64,000 nucleotides of DNA, taken from NCBI GenBank assembly GCA_049649525.1, contig JBARZE010000038.1, forward strand, positions 1 to 64,000, read 5' to 3'. This stretch comes from JAAURB01 sp049649525 (GTDB lineage Bacteria > Cyanobacteriota > Cyanobacteriia > Cyanobacteriales > Microcoleaceae). Positions 35,301 through 43,378 of this stretch are shown one piece after another (position 1 is the stretch's first letter; the number at the start of each line of letters is the position of its first letter). The position numbers were made by a program, and so were the translations under genes. The notes beneath the pieces are model-generated. The model saw nothing but the letters and a program-made list of their open reading frames with translations, was not told the DNA's origin and did no database searches.

Positions 35301-35850
35301 TGATATTCTAGAGTTGGAACGATTAGAGTCGGGTAAAATGACTTTAACTAAAGAATGGGTGGATGGGATAGATTTATTATTGCAAGCTAAAAATCAAATG
35401 CAGGTGATGGCAAATCGTGCCAAAATTACCTTAGCAGTGATTGAACAAGAACTAGAATTTATTGCCGATACTCATCGCCTGTTACAAGTGTTAATTAACT
35501 TAATTAGTAATGCGATTAAGTTTTCGCCGAGCGGTTCGACAGTTACAATTAGTTTAGAATTAAACCCGGAAAACTTGACAAAAGATACTCACGACTGGAT
35601 TGTTTTTACCGTCAAAGACGAAGGGCGCGGTATTCCACCGGATAAAATGGATAGCATTTTTGAACGCTTTCATCAGGTTGATGCCTCAGATTCTCGACAA
35701 AAAGGGGGAACGGGTTTAGGCTTAGCCATTTGTCGTTCAATTGTAGAACAACATGGGGGTAAAATTTGGGTAGAAAGCCGTGAAAATGAAGGGAGTTGTT
35801 TTTATTTTAGTATTCCAGCAAAGTTAAAGGAGCAAGCCAATGAGTCTTAA
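32344..35850 (+). CDS. Membrane-bound six-PAS sensor histidine kinase
   Basis: The 1168-residue kinase has two to three N-terminal membrane helices (about 5-80) and a short coiled coil. Six PAS/PAC units occupy about 138-925 (for example GIIVTDISGEIIDWNPGAER, DAIISVNENQQITLYNKGAE, LSVVGLNCQAQVEYVNPFF). A coiled coil separates the third and fourth (LEQLVAERTHELTQANEKLQ). HisKA carries the phospho-acceptor His in FISVVSHELRTPL (about 938), and HATPase_c has NLISNAIKFSPSG (N box), DEGRGIPPDK (G1) and GTGLGLAI (G2). No haem- or flavin-specific PAS residues are obvious. It overlaps the downstream receiver gene by 11 bp, so coupled translation and a kinase-regulator pairing are likely. Confidence 0.92.
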   Translation: MYENQVPIVWLVLMGLTALAASWKGLKAGLFAAGLTSIYIFYQAFYLIDSFEYFSTYFSIIFTLIIGLLLGRKTNRCHTAIQAQEIRKIDLEKRIKVYNKLLNSVTANLTSNLREQAQAEAARQNSTDRYQTLATKLHSITTNAPICIYELDRQGRILSVNQNEPGITSHDITGTLIKDWFTAEQQPEIQSAIANVFSSKKVQLLEISLADAQGMIRFYRTKIIPIFIDNYSNKAILIATDITENKQIDAFLHRQALIFETIYDGIIVTDISGEIIDWNPGAERIFGYSKAEVLGQTPAIIYRPEEAGRITAEVLEEIHNNGRWFGEINFIRKNGTEGVCETIIVPMFDAENKLIATVGINHDITKRKQTEAALYRSREQWQLLLKGTNDGIWDHDFIETQYFLSKRGYQLLGYGYEEIQSFQDWLALTHPEDRERMNQTFQAHLNRQTPFYIAEYRVRCREGYYKWVLSRGQAVWDETGKAIRAVGSIADISDRKQAELELKQHQNQLEQLVAERTHELTQANEKLQREVEARSILAAALQASEARLAGILDNARDAIISVNENQQITLYNKGAERIFGYKAEDILNQPLDVLLPQTAVEVHHQHIRAFGVGGISSRDMKGRRDIYGRRHDGTIFPAEASVSQIRLDNQTIYTAILRDISDRVTAEEEREQAEIALRDSQRRYVTITQVAPVGIFHTDTEGNCSYVNECWCEIAGISPEEASGQGWVSAIHPADRQNVFQAWREAVQNRCLFKLEYRFQRPDGKITWVMGQAVAERDETDNVKGFVGSITDIHARKQAEAVMRESERRWRSLLENVRLSVVGLNCQAQVEYVNPFFLELTGYTHSEVVGQNWFEMFLRPAERSQVYQCFQQTLQQEPQNYYQNIIITKQGEEKIVAWNNTQLQSIEGEGIGTMSIGEDITERYAIERMKNEFISVVSHELRTPLTAIHGAIDLLSSGLIDAASERGKQVIKIAAESTDRLVRLVNDILELERLESGKMTLTKEWVDGIDLLLQAKNQMQVMANRAKITLAVIEQELEFIADTHRLLQVLINLISNAIKFSPSGSTVTISLELNPENLTKDTHDWIVFTVKDEGRGIPPDKMDSIFERFHQVDASDSRQKGGTGLGLAICRSIVEQHGGKIWVESRENEGSCFYFSIPAKLKEQANES

Positions 35851-36223
35851 ACGAGTATTAGTGATAGATGATGAAGACGGTGTGCGAGATATTATTCAAA
35901 TCACCTTAGAAGTCGTTGCCGGATGGGAAGTATTGACTGCCTCGGGTGGAGAAGAAGGACTCCGGATCGCACAATCTCAACAACCTGATGCTATTCTATT
36001 AGATGTGATGATGCCAGAAATGGATGGACTGACCACTTTCAAGCATTTACAAGCAATTCCTCAAACACAACAAATTCCCACTATTTTTCTCACTGCTAAA
36101 GCCCGTATTAGTGAACAACAGCAGTTTGCCGAGTTAGGGGCCGCCGGGGTGATAACCAAACCTTTTGAAGCGAGTCATTTAATTGAAGACATTCAACAAT
36201 TACTCAATTGGACAACCATTTGA
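35840..36223 (+). CDS. Single-domain response regulator (CheY/PatA-like receiver)
   Basis: The 127-residue protein is one receiver domain: VIDDEDGVRDI (acidic pocket), phospho-acceptor Asp in AILLDVMMPEMDG (about 56), Thr in TIFLTAKA and Lys in VITKPFEASHL. There is no output domain. Its start lies 11 bp inside the upstream kinase gene, so it is probably that kinase's direct target. The downstream output is unknown. The stand-alone receiver could relay phosphate to the HPt-containing regulator at 30249-32090, which is inference. Confidence 0.92.
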   Translation: MSLKRVLVIDDEDGVRDIIQITLEVVAGWEVLTASGGEEGLRIAQSQQPDAILLDVMMPEMDGLTTFKHLQAIPQTQQIPTIFLTAKARISEQQQFAELGAAGVITKPFEASHLIEDIQQLLNWTTI

Positions 36224-36412
36224 AGCACTAGAGGATATCCAGGAAATAGGTCATTGCTTGGTAAAGAAATAGGGTAAATAACCCAATTCTGTTGATGTGT
36301 TCGTTATTTTCTTCACGACAAATACTTTTGCTGCAACCCATGGCAAACATTTTGTGGGTTTGGGGGAATACTAATTCTTGTGGCAACCAGTAAAAGTGAG
36401 CCCAAATTATCC

Positions 36413-37576
36413 ATGAAAATCTGGCACGTTGGGGCAAATCCTTCCCCGGAAGAAATTAACGGAGTTAATAATACAATTTGGCCCGTTGCAATTGAACAAT
36501 GTCATCAAGGTGACTCAGTCAGTCTAATTCTTGAGCGAAAACCGGATAAAAACGGTATAAAACTGTCTCACAAGGAGGGTTTACAGTGGATTAAAATTCC
36601 AGCTCGTCCCTGGGGCTATGATTGCGGGAGCTTAAAGGCAGCGCTGATATCAGAAAAACCCGATGTAGTCCATTTCCATTCCATTTTTATTCCTAAACAA
36701 GCCCTATTTGCCCGTTTACTAAAGCAGCAAAACATTCCTTATGTAATTACCCCAAATGCCATTACACCCCAACTGCTCAAGCGAGGATGGCTCAAAAAAT
36801 GGATATATAGCGCCCTCATAGAAAAGTCTTACTTTCGGGCAGCCTCCGGGATAGCAGTAGTCACTCCCCCAGAACAAAAAGCTCTACACTCTTTTTTGCC
36901 CGGTTATTCTGGTATAGTGCATTGGATTCCGAATCCAATTAATCCTAGTACTTTAACAGAGCAACAACAGCAACATCAAACCCATGTAAAACGAATTGTT
37001 TATTTAGGTCGTTTTGATGTGTGGCAGAAAGGAATTGATCGCCTTGTTGAAATCGGACGATTGTTACCCGAAATCGAACTCCATTTATACGGCACAAAAG
37101 ATCGCAAAACCCGTAGATGGTTACATCGGATTCAACGAACTTTACCGAAAAATATCTATTTTCATCCCCCAGTTTTTGGCACAGAAAAGCTAAAAGTTCT
37201 GACAGAAGCAAGCCTTTATATTCAGATGTCTCGTTGGGAAGTTTTTGGCATTTCCATCGCCGAAGCAATGATGTTAGGTATACCCTGTGCGATTGCCAAT
37301 ACGATTAATTTAGCCGAGTTATTTCAGTCTGATGATTTGGGTTTAGTCTTATCAACAAATCCTTCAGATGCGGCTCAACAACTACGACAAACCCTAAAAC
37401 AACCCAAACAATTACAAAAATGGTCTCAACAGGGACAAACATACGCTCAAACTTATTTTCACTCTGCCAAAATTGCTACCCAATACTTAAAATTATACCA
37501 AGAAGTGATGAAACAGGGGAAAAGTAAAACAGGAGAAGATCAAGAATATATTCACTCTTTAACCCTCTCCTCTTGA
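36413..37576 (+). CDS. Glycosyltransferase family 4 protein
   Basis: Read from ATG at 36413 (MKIWHVGANPSPEEING) the product has 387 residues. A GTG at 36380 would add 11 residues with no family support. GT-B features are the N-terminal nucleotide-fold start with a Gly/Asn-rich NGVNNTIWP loop, the inter-domain strand GRFDVWQKGIDRLVEI and the donor-site segment EVFGISIAEAMMLGIPC with its EX7E spacing. Retaining GT4 enzymes add sugars from NDP-sugars during exopolysaccharide or lipopolysaccharide synthesis. Two further GT4 genes follow on the same strand (gaps of 67 bp and a 13-bp overlap). No polymerase, flippase or chain-length regulator is in the window. Confidence 0.88.
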   Translation: MKIWHVGANPSPEEINGVNNTIWPVAIEQCHQGDSVSLILERKPDKNGIKLSHKEGLQWIKIPARPWGYDCGSLKAALISEKPDVVHFHSIFIPKQALFARLLKQQNIPYVITPNAITPQLLKRGWLKKWIYSALIEKSYFRAASGIAVVTPPEQKALHSFLPGYSGIVHWIPNPINPSTLTEQQQQHQTHVKRIVYLGRFDVWQKGIDRLVEIGRLLPEIELHLYGTKDRKTRRWLHRIQRTLPKNIYFHPPVFGTEKLKVLTEASLYIQMSRWEVFGISIAEAMMLGIPCAIANTINLAELFQSDDLGLVLSTNPSDAAQQLRQTLKQPKQLQKWSQQGQTYAQTYFHSAKIATQYLKLYQEVMKQGKSKTGEDQEYIHSLTLSS

Positions 37577-37643
37577 ACGAAATTTATACTCACGAAACTT
37601 GCACGATTTGTCTAGTCCTTTTTCATAATCCTTCAATCATCTA

Positions 37644-38915
37644 ATGAAAGTTTTACTCTCTGCTTTTGCTTGTCAACCTGGACAAGGTTCAGAACCCGGC
37701 GTGGGTTGGAATGTTGCCGTTGAAATGGCTCAATATCATCAAGTTTGGGTACTGACTCGCGCCAATAACCGACCCATCATTGAAGCTGAATTAGCTCAAA
37801 ATCCTATTCATAATTTGCAGATCATTTATATTGATCTATTGAACTTTAGCCAATTATGGCAGCCTGGAAAAGTCGGAAAATTTGCTCGATTCTATTATTA
37901 TCTGTGGCAAATCAAAGCCTATTTCGTAGCGCGTCAACACCATCAAGAAATAAATTTTGATTTAGTCCATCATGTAACTTATGTTCAATATTCTTCCCCC
38001 AGTTTTCTTTCGTTGCTGCCGATTCCCTTTTTATGGGGGTCTGTCGGGGGAGGAGAATCTGCCCCCAAACCCTTCTGGCCTGGGTTTAGCCTGCGAGGTA
38101 GACTGTTTGAAACTGTTCGAGATTGGATTAGAAGAGCCAGTGAGCGGGGAGTATGGGTGAGGCAAACCGCAAAACATAGTGCTATTGCCCTCGCCACTAC
38201 CTCAGAAAGCGCCCAACGCCTGAAAATATTAGGCTGTCAACAAATTCAAGTTTTCGCTATCGTGGGGTTATCCGACAGCGATATCAACAAACTGGCCCAA
38301 CTGCCCACACCACCGATGCAACCATTTCGCTTTATTTCTATGGGTCGGTTGTTACATTGGAAAGGTTTTCACCTCGGCCTACAAGCTTTTGCCAAGCTGA
38401 ATTTACCTCAAACTGAATATTGGATTGTTGGCAGTGGGCCAGAAGAATCTCGCCTCAAAGTGTTAGCAAAAGAATTAGGAATTGCTGAAAAAGTCCGATT
38501 TTGGGGGGCTTTATCTCGGCCAGAAACCCTCTCTAAATTAGGGGAAACTCATGTCTTAGTTCATCCCAGTTTACATGATTCTGGCGGATGGGTTTGTTTA
38601 GAAGCAATGGCAGCAAAACGCCCTGTCCTCTGTTTAGATTTAGGAGGGCCGGGAGATATTATCACCTCAGAAACCGGGGTTAAAGTCACTGCTCATTCTC
38701 CAACTCAAGCCGTGCCAGATTTAGCCCAAGCGATGCAGAATTTAGTCGAAGATAGGCAATTATATAATAGTCTCGGAGAATCTGGACAACTTAGAGTTAA
38801 ACAAGTCTACAATTGGACGGTTAAAGCTGAAGAATTAAATCAATTTTATCAAATCATTAGCCAACCCGAAACAGTCCTTTCAGCTCAGGAGACAGAAATA
38901 TCATGCGAATTTTAA
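37644..38915 (+). CDS. Glycosyltransferase family 4 protein
   Basis: The 423-residue GT-B protein starts MKVLLSAFACQPGQGSEPGV, a start pattern common in bacterial capsule and exopolysaccharide GT4 enzymes. It contains WGSVGGGESAP in the N-terminal domain, the strand MGRLLHWKGFHLGLQAFAKL and the donor-site region LVHPSLHDSGGWVCLEAMAA. The predicted product is a cytosolic, membrane-associated sugar transferase. The last 13 bp overlap the next glycosyltransferase gene, so translation is probably coupled. The substrate cannot be told from the sequence. Confidence 0.9.
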   Translation: MKVLLSAFACQPGQGSEPGVGWNVAVEMAQYHQVWVLTRANNRPIIEAELAQNPIHNLQIIYIDLLNFSQLWQPGKVGKFARFYYYLWQIKAYFVARQHHQEINFDLVHHVTYVQYSSPSFLSLLPIPFLWGSVGGGESAPKPFWPGFSLRGRLFETVRDWIRRASERGVWVRQTAKHSAIALATTSESAQRLKILGCQQIQVFAIVGLSDSDINKLAQLPTPPMQPFRFISMGRLLHWKGFHLGLQAFAKLNLPQTEYWIVGSGPEESRLKVLAKELGIAEKVRFWGALSRPETLSKLGETHVLVHPSLHDSGGWVCLEAMAAKRPVLCLDLGGPGDIITSETGVKVTAHSPTQAVPDLAQAMQNLVEDRQLYNSLGESGQLRVKQVYNWTVKAEELNQFYQIISQPETVLSAQETEISCEF

Positions 38916-40072
38916 GTGTTCATAATCGTTATCAAATTCGAGGGGGAGAAGATGAATCTCGTGAAGCAGAAGAACAGCTTTTAAGAGATCATGGGCATCA
39001 TGTAGAGGTCTATGAAGAAAATAATGATCGGGTGTCTCAATTGGGTTATTTAAAGGTTGCAATCAGAACTGTTTGGTCTGTTGAAAGTTACAATCAAGTC
39101 AGACAAATACTTCAGCAATCAGATTATGATTTGATTCATGTTCAGAATTTCTTCCCCTTGATTTCACCTTCGGTTTATTATGCCGCTCAAGCTGAAGGTG
39201 TTCCAGTAATACAAAGTCTAAGAAATTATCGTTTACTCTGTGCTAATGGCTTTTTGTTTCGAGAGGGAAAAGTATGTGAAGATTGTCTGAATTATAAAAA
39301 TCCAATTCCTGGGATTATTCACCGTTGCTATCGGAATAGTTTACCTGGAACGCTTACCGTTAGCGCTATGCAAACCGTTCATCGTGCCATGGAAAGCTGG
39401 ACAAAACAGGTGAATTTGTTTATTACATTAACAGAATTTAGCCGGAATAAATTCATTCAATCGGGTTTACCTGCTGATAAAATAGTGGTTAAACCTAACT
39501 TTATTTCTCAGAATTCAGGAACAGGAAAAGGCAGCGGCGGTTATGCTTTTTATGTCGGGCGACTCTCTGCTGAAAAGGGGATTGAGACCTTATTATCTGC
39601 TTGGAAACAGTTGGGCGAGCGAATCCCTTTAAAGATTGTTGGAGATGGGCCGTTATCTGAGCAAGTTCAACAAGTAGCGGCAGAATTTCCTCAGATTGAA
39701 TGGTTAGGCAGACAACCTTTGAAAGAAGTCTATCAACTGATAGGAGAAGCAAAGTTTTTGATTTTCCCATCATTATGGTATGAAACTTTCGGGCGAGTTG
39801 CAATTGAAGCTTTTGCCAAAGGAACACCTGTCATTGCAGCCAATATTGGAGCCATTGCCGAATTAATTCAAGATCACAAAAACGGCCTATTATTTACTCC
39901 GGGAAATCCTCAAGAGTTAGCAGCTAAAGTCAGATGGGCGCTTGAACATCCGGAGCAACTTCAACAGATGCGAATACAAGCCCGTTGTGAGTTTGAATCT
40001 AAATATACTGCTCAACAAAACTATCAGCAACTGATTAATATTTATCAACAAGTGATAACTAAGAAAACATGA
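38903..40072 (+). CDS. Glycosyltransferase family 4 protein with Cys-rich loop
   Basis: The 389-residue GT-B enzyme starts MRILSVHNRYQIRGGEDES, typical of a GT4 subgroup. That subgroup also has a Cys-containing insert, here LCANGFLFREGKVCEDCLNY and HRCYRNS, which could bind metal. The donor domain has VGRLSAEKGIETLLSAW and YETFGRVAIEAFAKGTPVIA. It overlaps the preceding glycosyltransferase gene by 13 bp and ends 48 bp before the convergent ppk. Together the three genes look like part of an exopolysaccharide cluster whose other members are elsewhere. Confidence 0.9.
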   Translation: MRILSVHNRYQIRGGEDESREAEEQLLRDHGHHVEVYEENNDRVSQLGYLKVAIRTVWSVESYNQVRQILQQSDYDLIHVQNFFPLISPSVYYAAQAEGVPVIQSLRNYRLLCANGFLFREGKVCEDCLNYKNPIPGIIHRCYRNSLPGTLTVSAMQTVHRAMESWTKQVNLFITLTEFSRNKFIQSGLPADKIVVKPNFISQNSGTGKGSGGYAFYVGRLSAEKGIETLLSAWKQLGERIPLKIVGDGPLSEQVQQVAAEFPQIEWLGRQPLKEVYQLIGEAKFLIFPSLWYETFGRVAIEAFAKGTPVIAANIGAIAELIQDHKNGLLFTPGNPQELAAKVRWALEHPEQLQQMRIQARCEFESKYTAQQNYQQLINIYQQVITKKT

Positions 40073-40119
40073 TTAATCATTAACTGTTATCTCCTCATTG
40101 ATAAATACATCACATTGTA

Positions 40120-42285
40120 TTAACTTTGATGTTTAGCTGCTTTATCCATTAGGATTTGATGAGCGCTAAGTTCGGGTGCATTGTTAGCCGGGTGACGTTG
40201 AATATATTGACCATCAGGTTGTAAATCCCAAGCTTGACGATTATCTGATAACATAATTCCGAGGATTTCTTGTAAGTCTTTTGCTAAACGAGAATCTTCA
40301 ACAGGAGTAATTGCTTCTATGCGACGGTTGAGGTTACGAGGCATCCAGTCAGCAGAACCGATATAAACCTCTTCCTCACCACAATTATAAAAGTAGAAAA
40401 CCCGAGAATGTTCTAAAAAGCGACCCACGATACTAATCACTTTAATATTCTCACTCACTCCTTCAACACCCGGACGAAGACAACAAATTCCCCGAATAAT
40501 TAAATCAATACTCACTCCCACTTGAGAGGCTTCATAGAGCTTTGCAATAATTTCTGAATCTACCAAAGCATTCATTTTTGCAACAATACGACCTGTTTCT
40601 CCATTTTTTGCATGCTCAATTTCTCGGTTAATTAAATCTAAGAAACGTTCTCGAATATTAACCGGAGCAACTAGCAACTTTCGATAGGATTTTTGCCGAG
40701 AATATCCCGTTAAGAAATTAAATAAATCAGTTAAGTCTGCTCCTAAATCTTCCCGACAAGTTAATAATCCAAAATCTGTATATAATTTAGCCGTTTTCGG
40801 ATTATAATTTCCTGTGCCAATATGAACATATCGACGAATTTTACCCGCTTCTTGACGCACAACCATAACAATTTTAGTATGGGTTTTTAAGCCTGCTAAA
40901 CCGTAAACCACATGAACACTCCGAGCTTCTAATTTTCTCGCCCACTGAATATTATTTTCCTCATCAAATCGGGCTTTTAATTCAACTAATGCTGCCACTT
41001 GCTTGCCGTTTTCAGCCGCATCAATCAACGCTTTAATAATTGGAGAATCACCCGAAGTTCGATACAATGTCATTTTAATCGCTAGAACATCGGGATCATA
41101 AGCGGCTTGTTCAATAAATCGTTGTACCGTCTTACTAAATGAATCATACGGGTGATGCAATAATACATCTCGCTGACGAATCACAGCGAAAATATCCTTT
41201 GCCTGTTCTCCATTGGGTGAGAAACGATTCATCACCTCACTTTCACTCAGCCAACGCGGTGTAACAGCACTCCAATGAGGATCTTTTAACTCCGGTAAAG
41301 GCAACCCCATTAAAGACATTAAATCCCCTAAACCAATTAATCCTTCAACTGTATAAATGGCTTCAGTTTCTAACTCCATTTCCTCCACTAATTTCTGGAT
41401 CAAATGAGGCGGCATTGCAGTATTAACTTCAATCCGAACCACCGAGCCACCCACTCGACGTTTTAACAGTTCTTGTTCAATTGCCAGCAGCAAATCATCC
41501 CCTTCATCCCCTTGAACCGATAAGTCTGCATCTCTTGTAATTCGGAAAGGATAATAGTCTTGAATATCCATCCCCGGAAACAGAGAATCCAGATTATGAG
41601 CAATGACTTGTTCAAGAGGAACGGCTGTCCATATTGCGGGTTTACTACTTTTTTGAATTCGTAATTCTGCGGGTAAAGAGATAAATCGAGGCAACAGTTG
41701 CGGCACCTTAACCCGTGCTAATAAATCTTCCTGTGTATCTGGATTTTGCAGAACGACAGCTAAGTTAATACTGAGGTTAGATAGATAAGGAAAAGGATGA
41801 CTTCGATCAATGGCTAAAGGAGTGAGAACTGGAAAAATTTGTTCTTCATAATACTGTTTTAAATAAGTACGTTGTTCTTGAGTTAAGTCTATATAATTTA
41901 GTAAATAAACACCTTGCTCGGCGAGTTCTGACTTAATGGTTTGCTCAAAATATTGGTGGGGTTCTGATACTATCGAACAAAGTTTTTGATGGATTTCTTG
42001 AAGCTGTTGAGTTGGAGTGCGACCATCGGGGGTTAAAGATTCAACACGAGCCTCGACTTGGCGTTTTAAACCCGCTACCCGCACCATAAAAAATTCATCT
42101 AGATTAGAACTAAAAATAGCGAGAAATTTTAAGCGTTCGAGTAAGGGTGTGCGAGAGTCCAACGCTTCGGCTAGAACACGACGGTTAAATTCTAACCAGC
42201 TTAACTCTCGGTTGAAATAATACTGTGAATCGTTTAAGTTAATATCTCGATTGACTTTGTTATCGGTTTTTTTTGTTTTTGCCAT
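40120..42285 (-). CDS. ppk: Polyphosphate kinase (PPK1)
   Basis: The 721-residue protein is a full PPK1. The N-terminal domain (about 20-125) starts YYFNRELSWLEFNRRVLAEA. The head domain follows, and two C-terminal phospholipase D-like domains contain the autophosphorylated His in RYVHIGTGNYNPKTAKLYTD, the YHPYDSF-type segment LLHHPYDSFSK and the second-domain VGRFLEHSRVFYF. The enzyme reversibly transfers the gamma phosphate of ATP to polyphosphate at the membrane. In cyanobacteria this builds phosphate reserves. It is convergent with the glycosyltransferase genes. No phosphate-regulon (PhoB) box could be assigned upstream. Confidence 0.97.
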   Translation of the reverse strand: MAKTKKTDNKVNRDINLNDSQYYFNRELSWLEFNRRVLAEALDSRTPLLERLKFLAIFSSNLDEFFMVRVAGLKRQVEARVESLTPDGRTPTQQLQEIHQKLCSIVSEPHQYFEQTIKSELAEQGVYLLNYIDLTQEQRTYLKQYYEEQIFPVLTPLAIDRSHPFPYLSNLSINLAVVLQNPDTQEDLLARVKVPQLLPRFISLPAELRIQKSSKPAIWTAVPLEQVIAHNLDSLFPGMDIQDYYPFRITRDADLSVQGDEGDDLLLAIEQELLKRRVGGSVVRIEVNTAMPPHLIQKLVEEMELETEAIYTVEGLIGLGDLMSLMGLPLPELKDPHWSAVTPRWLSESEVMNRFSPNGEQAKDIFAVIRQRDVLLHHPYDSFSKTVQRFIEQAAYDPDVLAIKMTLYRTSGDSPIIKALIDAAENGKQVAALVELKARFDEENNIQWARKLEARSVHVVYGLAGLKTHTKIVMVVRQEAGKIRRYVHIGTGNYNPKTAKLYTDFGLLTCREDLGADLTDLFNFLTGYSRQKSYRKLLVAPVNIRERFLDLINREIEHAKNGETGRIVAKMNALVDSEIIAKLYEASQVGVSIDLIIRGICCLRPGVEGVSENIKVISIVGRFLEHSRVFYFYNCGEEEVYIGSADWMPRNLNRRIEAITPVEDSRLAKDLQEILGIMLSDNRQAWDLQPDGQYIQRHPANNAPELSAHQILMDKAAKHQS

Positions 42286-42606
42286 TTTTAGAAAATTAAA
42301 TATACAACTACGTTAATTCAAAAATGATATTAATGTTTAAAGCGATATTGGCAAATATAGAATACTCACTTGAAAAATACAAGGTGAATAAGTTATGAAT
42401 GATGAACATTGAACATTGAGCATTGAACATTGAGCATTGAACAGCCCACTGATAAATGATAAATACTCAATGATGAATTATGAATTTATACCCACGGGCA
42501 ATCATCATAAACTCTACTCCCTTGCACTGAGTGCAGGTCGCCATTGTTACTCCTCACCCGCTTGCCCTGAGCGAAGTGGTAGGGGTTCCCTTCTTCCCCC
42601 AATATC
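42286..42606. other. Intergenic region between ppk and the SRPBCC gene
   Basis: This 321-bp gap contains repeat arm A (42413-42540) and, near 42540-42600, a GC-richer stretch (CGCTTGCCCTGAGCGAAG) that can form a short hairpin. The ppk promoter must be in the AT-rich 42286-42400 part, but no box was assigned. Confidence 0.4.
42413..42540 (-). repeat. Mosaic repeat arm A (inverted relative to 45271-45424)
   Basis: The reverse complement of this segment matches 45271-45424 block by block: CGACCTGCACTCAGTGCAAG, GGGAGTAGAGTTTATGAT, GATTGCCCGTGGGTAT, TTATCAGTGGGCTGTTCAAT and ATGCTCA. The heptamer ATTGAGC/ATTGAAC is amplified at its left end. Copies are similar but not identical and differ in the number of heptamers. 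Confidence 0.85.
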
Positions 42607-43065
42607 CTAACTCAGACGCTGAGCCACTTGTTTCAGACGACGGAGCTGAGCTTCCATGTCTGCTTTTGTCCAAGTGGCGGCAAATTGATTGAAACCAAAA
42701 GCAATAACGGGGTTAGGAATCTCAAATTCAAAGCAGTTGAGAAGCTTTGTTCCCAGCTCATTAGGTTGACATTCCCAGCGATCGCGCCCCTTGAAAAAGC
42801 CGTTGAACCCCCAAACGATTAAACCCGGCTCTCGTTCGATCACAGTCGCTTTAAGGGTCGGTTGCCACAGGGGAATTTGAATCACAAAACGAAATTTCCC
42901 CCCTAAAGAGGAATTCCACTGTCCGATGGGATCGCACCGCAAGGCGGGATTGAGCCAACGATGCATTAATTCCTGTTCGGTCAAACACCGCTCAACTCGG
43001 GTAGAGCTGGCTTTAATTTGAATTGATTGTTTAAATACTTGACGAGATGACATCATAACCTTCAA
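42607..43065 (-). CDS. SRPBCC (START/AHA1-like) family protein
   Basis: The 152-residue product reads as a single SRPBCC hydrophobic-pocket domain. FKQSIQIKASSTRVERCLTE at the start, the middle LGGKFRFVIQIPLWQPTLKA, VIEREPGLIVWGF and the long C-terminal helix (ATWTKADMEAQLRRLKQVAQ) match the fold's order. Family members bind lipids or small hydrophobic ligands or act on client proteins; no ligand can be predicted. Two downstream Met codons (residues 4 and 5) are possible starts. It is divergent from the TM-helix-repeat gene and lies between the two arms of the inverted repeat. Confidence 0.8.
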   Translation of the reverse strand: MKVMMSSRQVFKQSIQIKASSTRVERCLTEQELMHRWLNPALRCDPIGQWNSSLGGKFRFVIQIPLWQPTLKATVIEREPGLIVWGFNGFFKGRDRWECQPNELGTKLLNCFEFEIPNPVIAFGFNQFAATWTKADMEAQLRRLKQVAQRLS

Positions 43066-43378
43066 GCTATAGGCAGATCATTACTGGTATAACGACATGA
43101 ATACCGTTATACATACAGGAAGCGAGAGGAAATGAGAACTACAAAGTATTTTTCTTTAGTTCCTCGGCCTCTTGGTCTAAAATATTCGAGATTTTTATAA
43201 ATCTAGAGTCATTGTGCAAGATGTATTAAAATTCTTCCTGACTCAAAGATAATTCCTCTAATATTTTCCCAGAATCTCGGTTAAGATGCTGAGTATTCCA
43301 CCTGTAATGGTCTCAACAATGACACTTATAGGGATAATACCCTACCTTGATTGAAACTCCCTTATTTTATAGAGAGCT
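43066..43378. promoter_or_regulatory. Divergent region between the SRPBCC and TM-helix-repeat genes
   Basis: This 313-bp gap holds the promoters of two divergent genes. No specific operator or box was recognised. Near 43080-43110 there is a small imperfect inverted repeat (GGTATAACG...CGTTATACA) upstream of the SRPBCC start that could be an operator. Confidence 0.35.
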
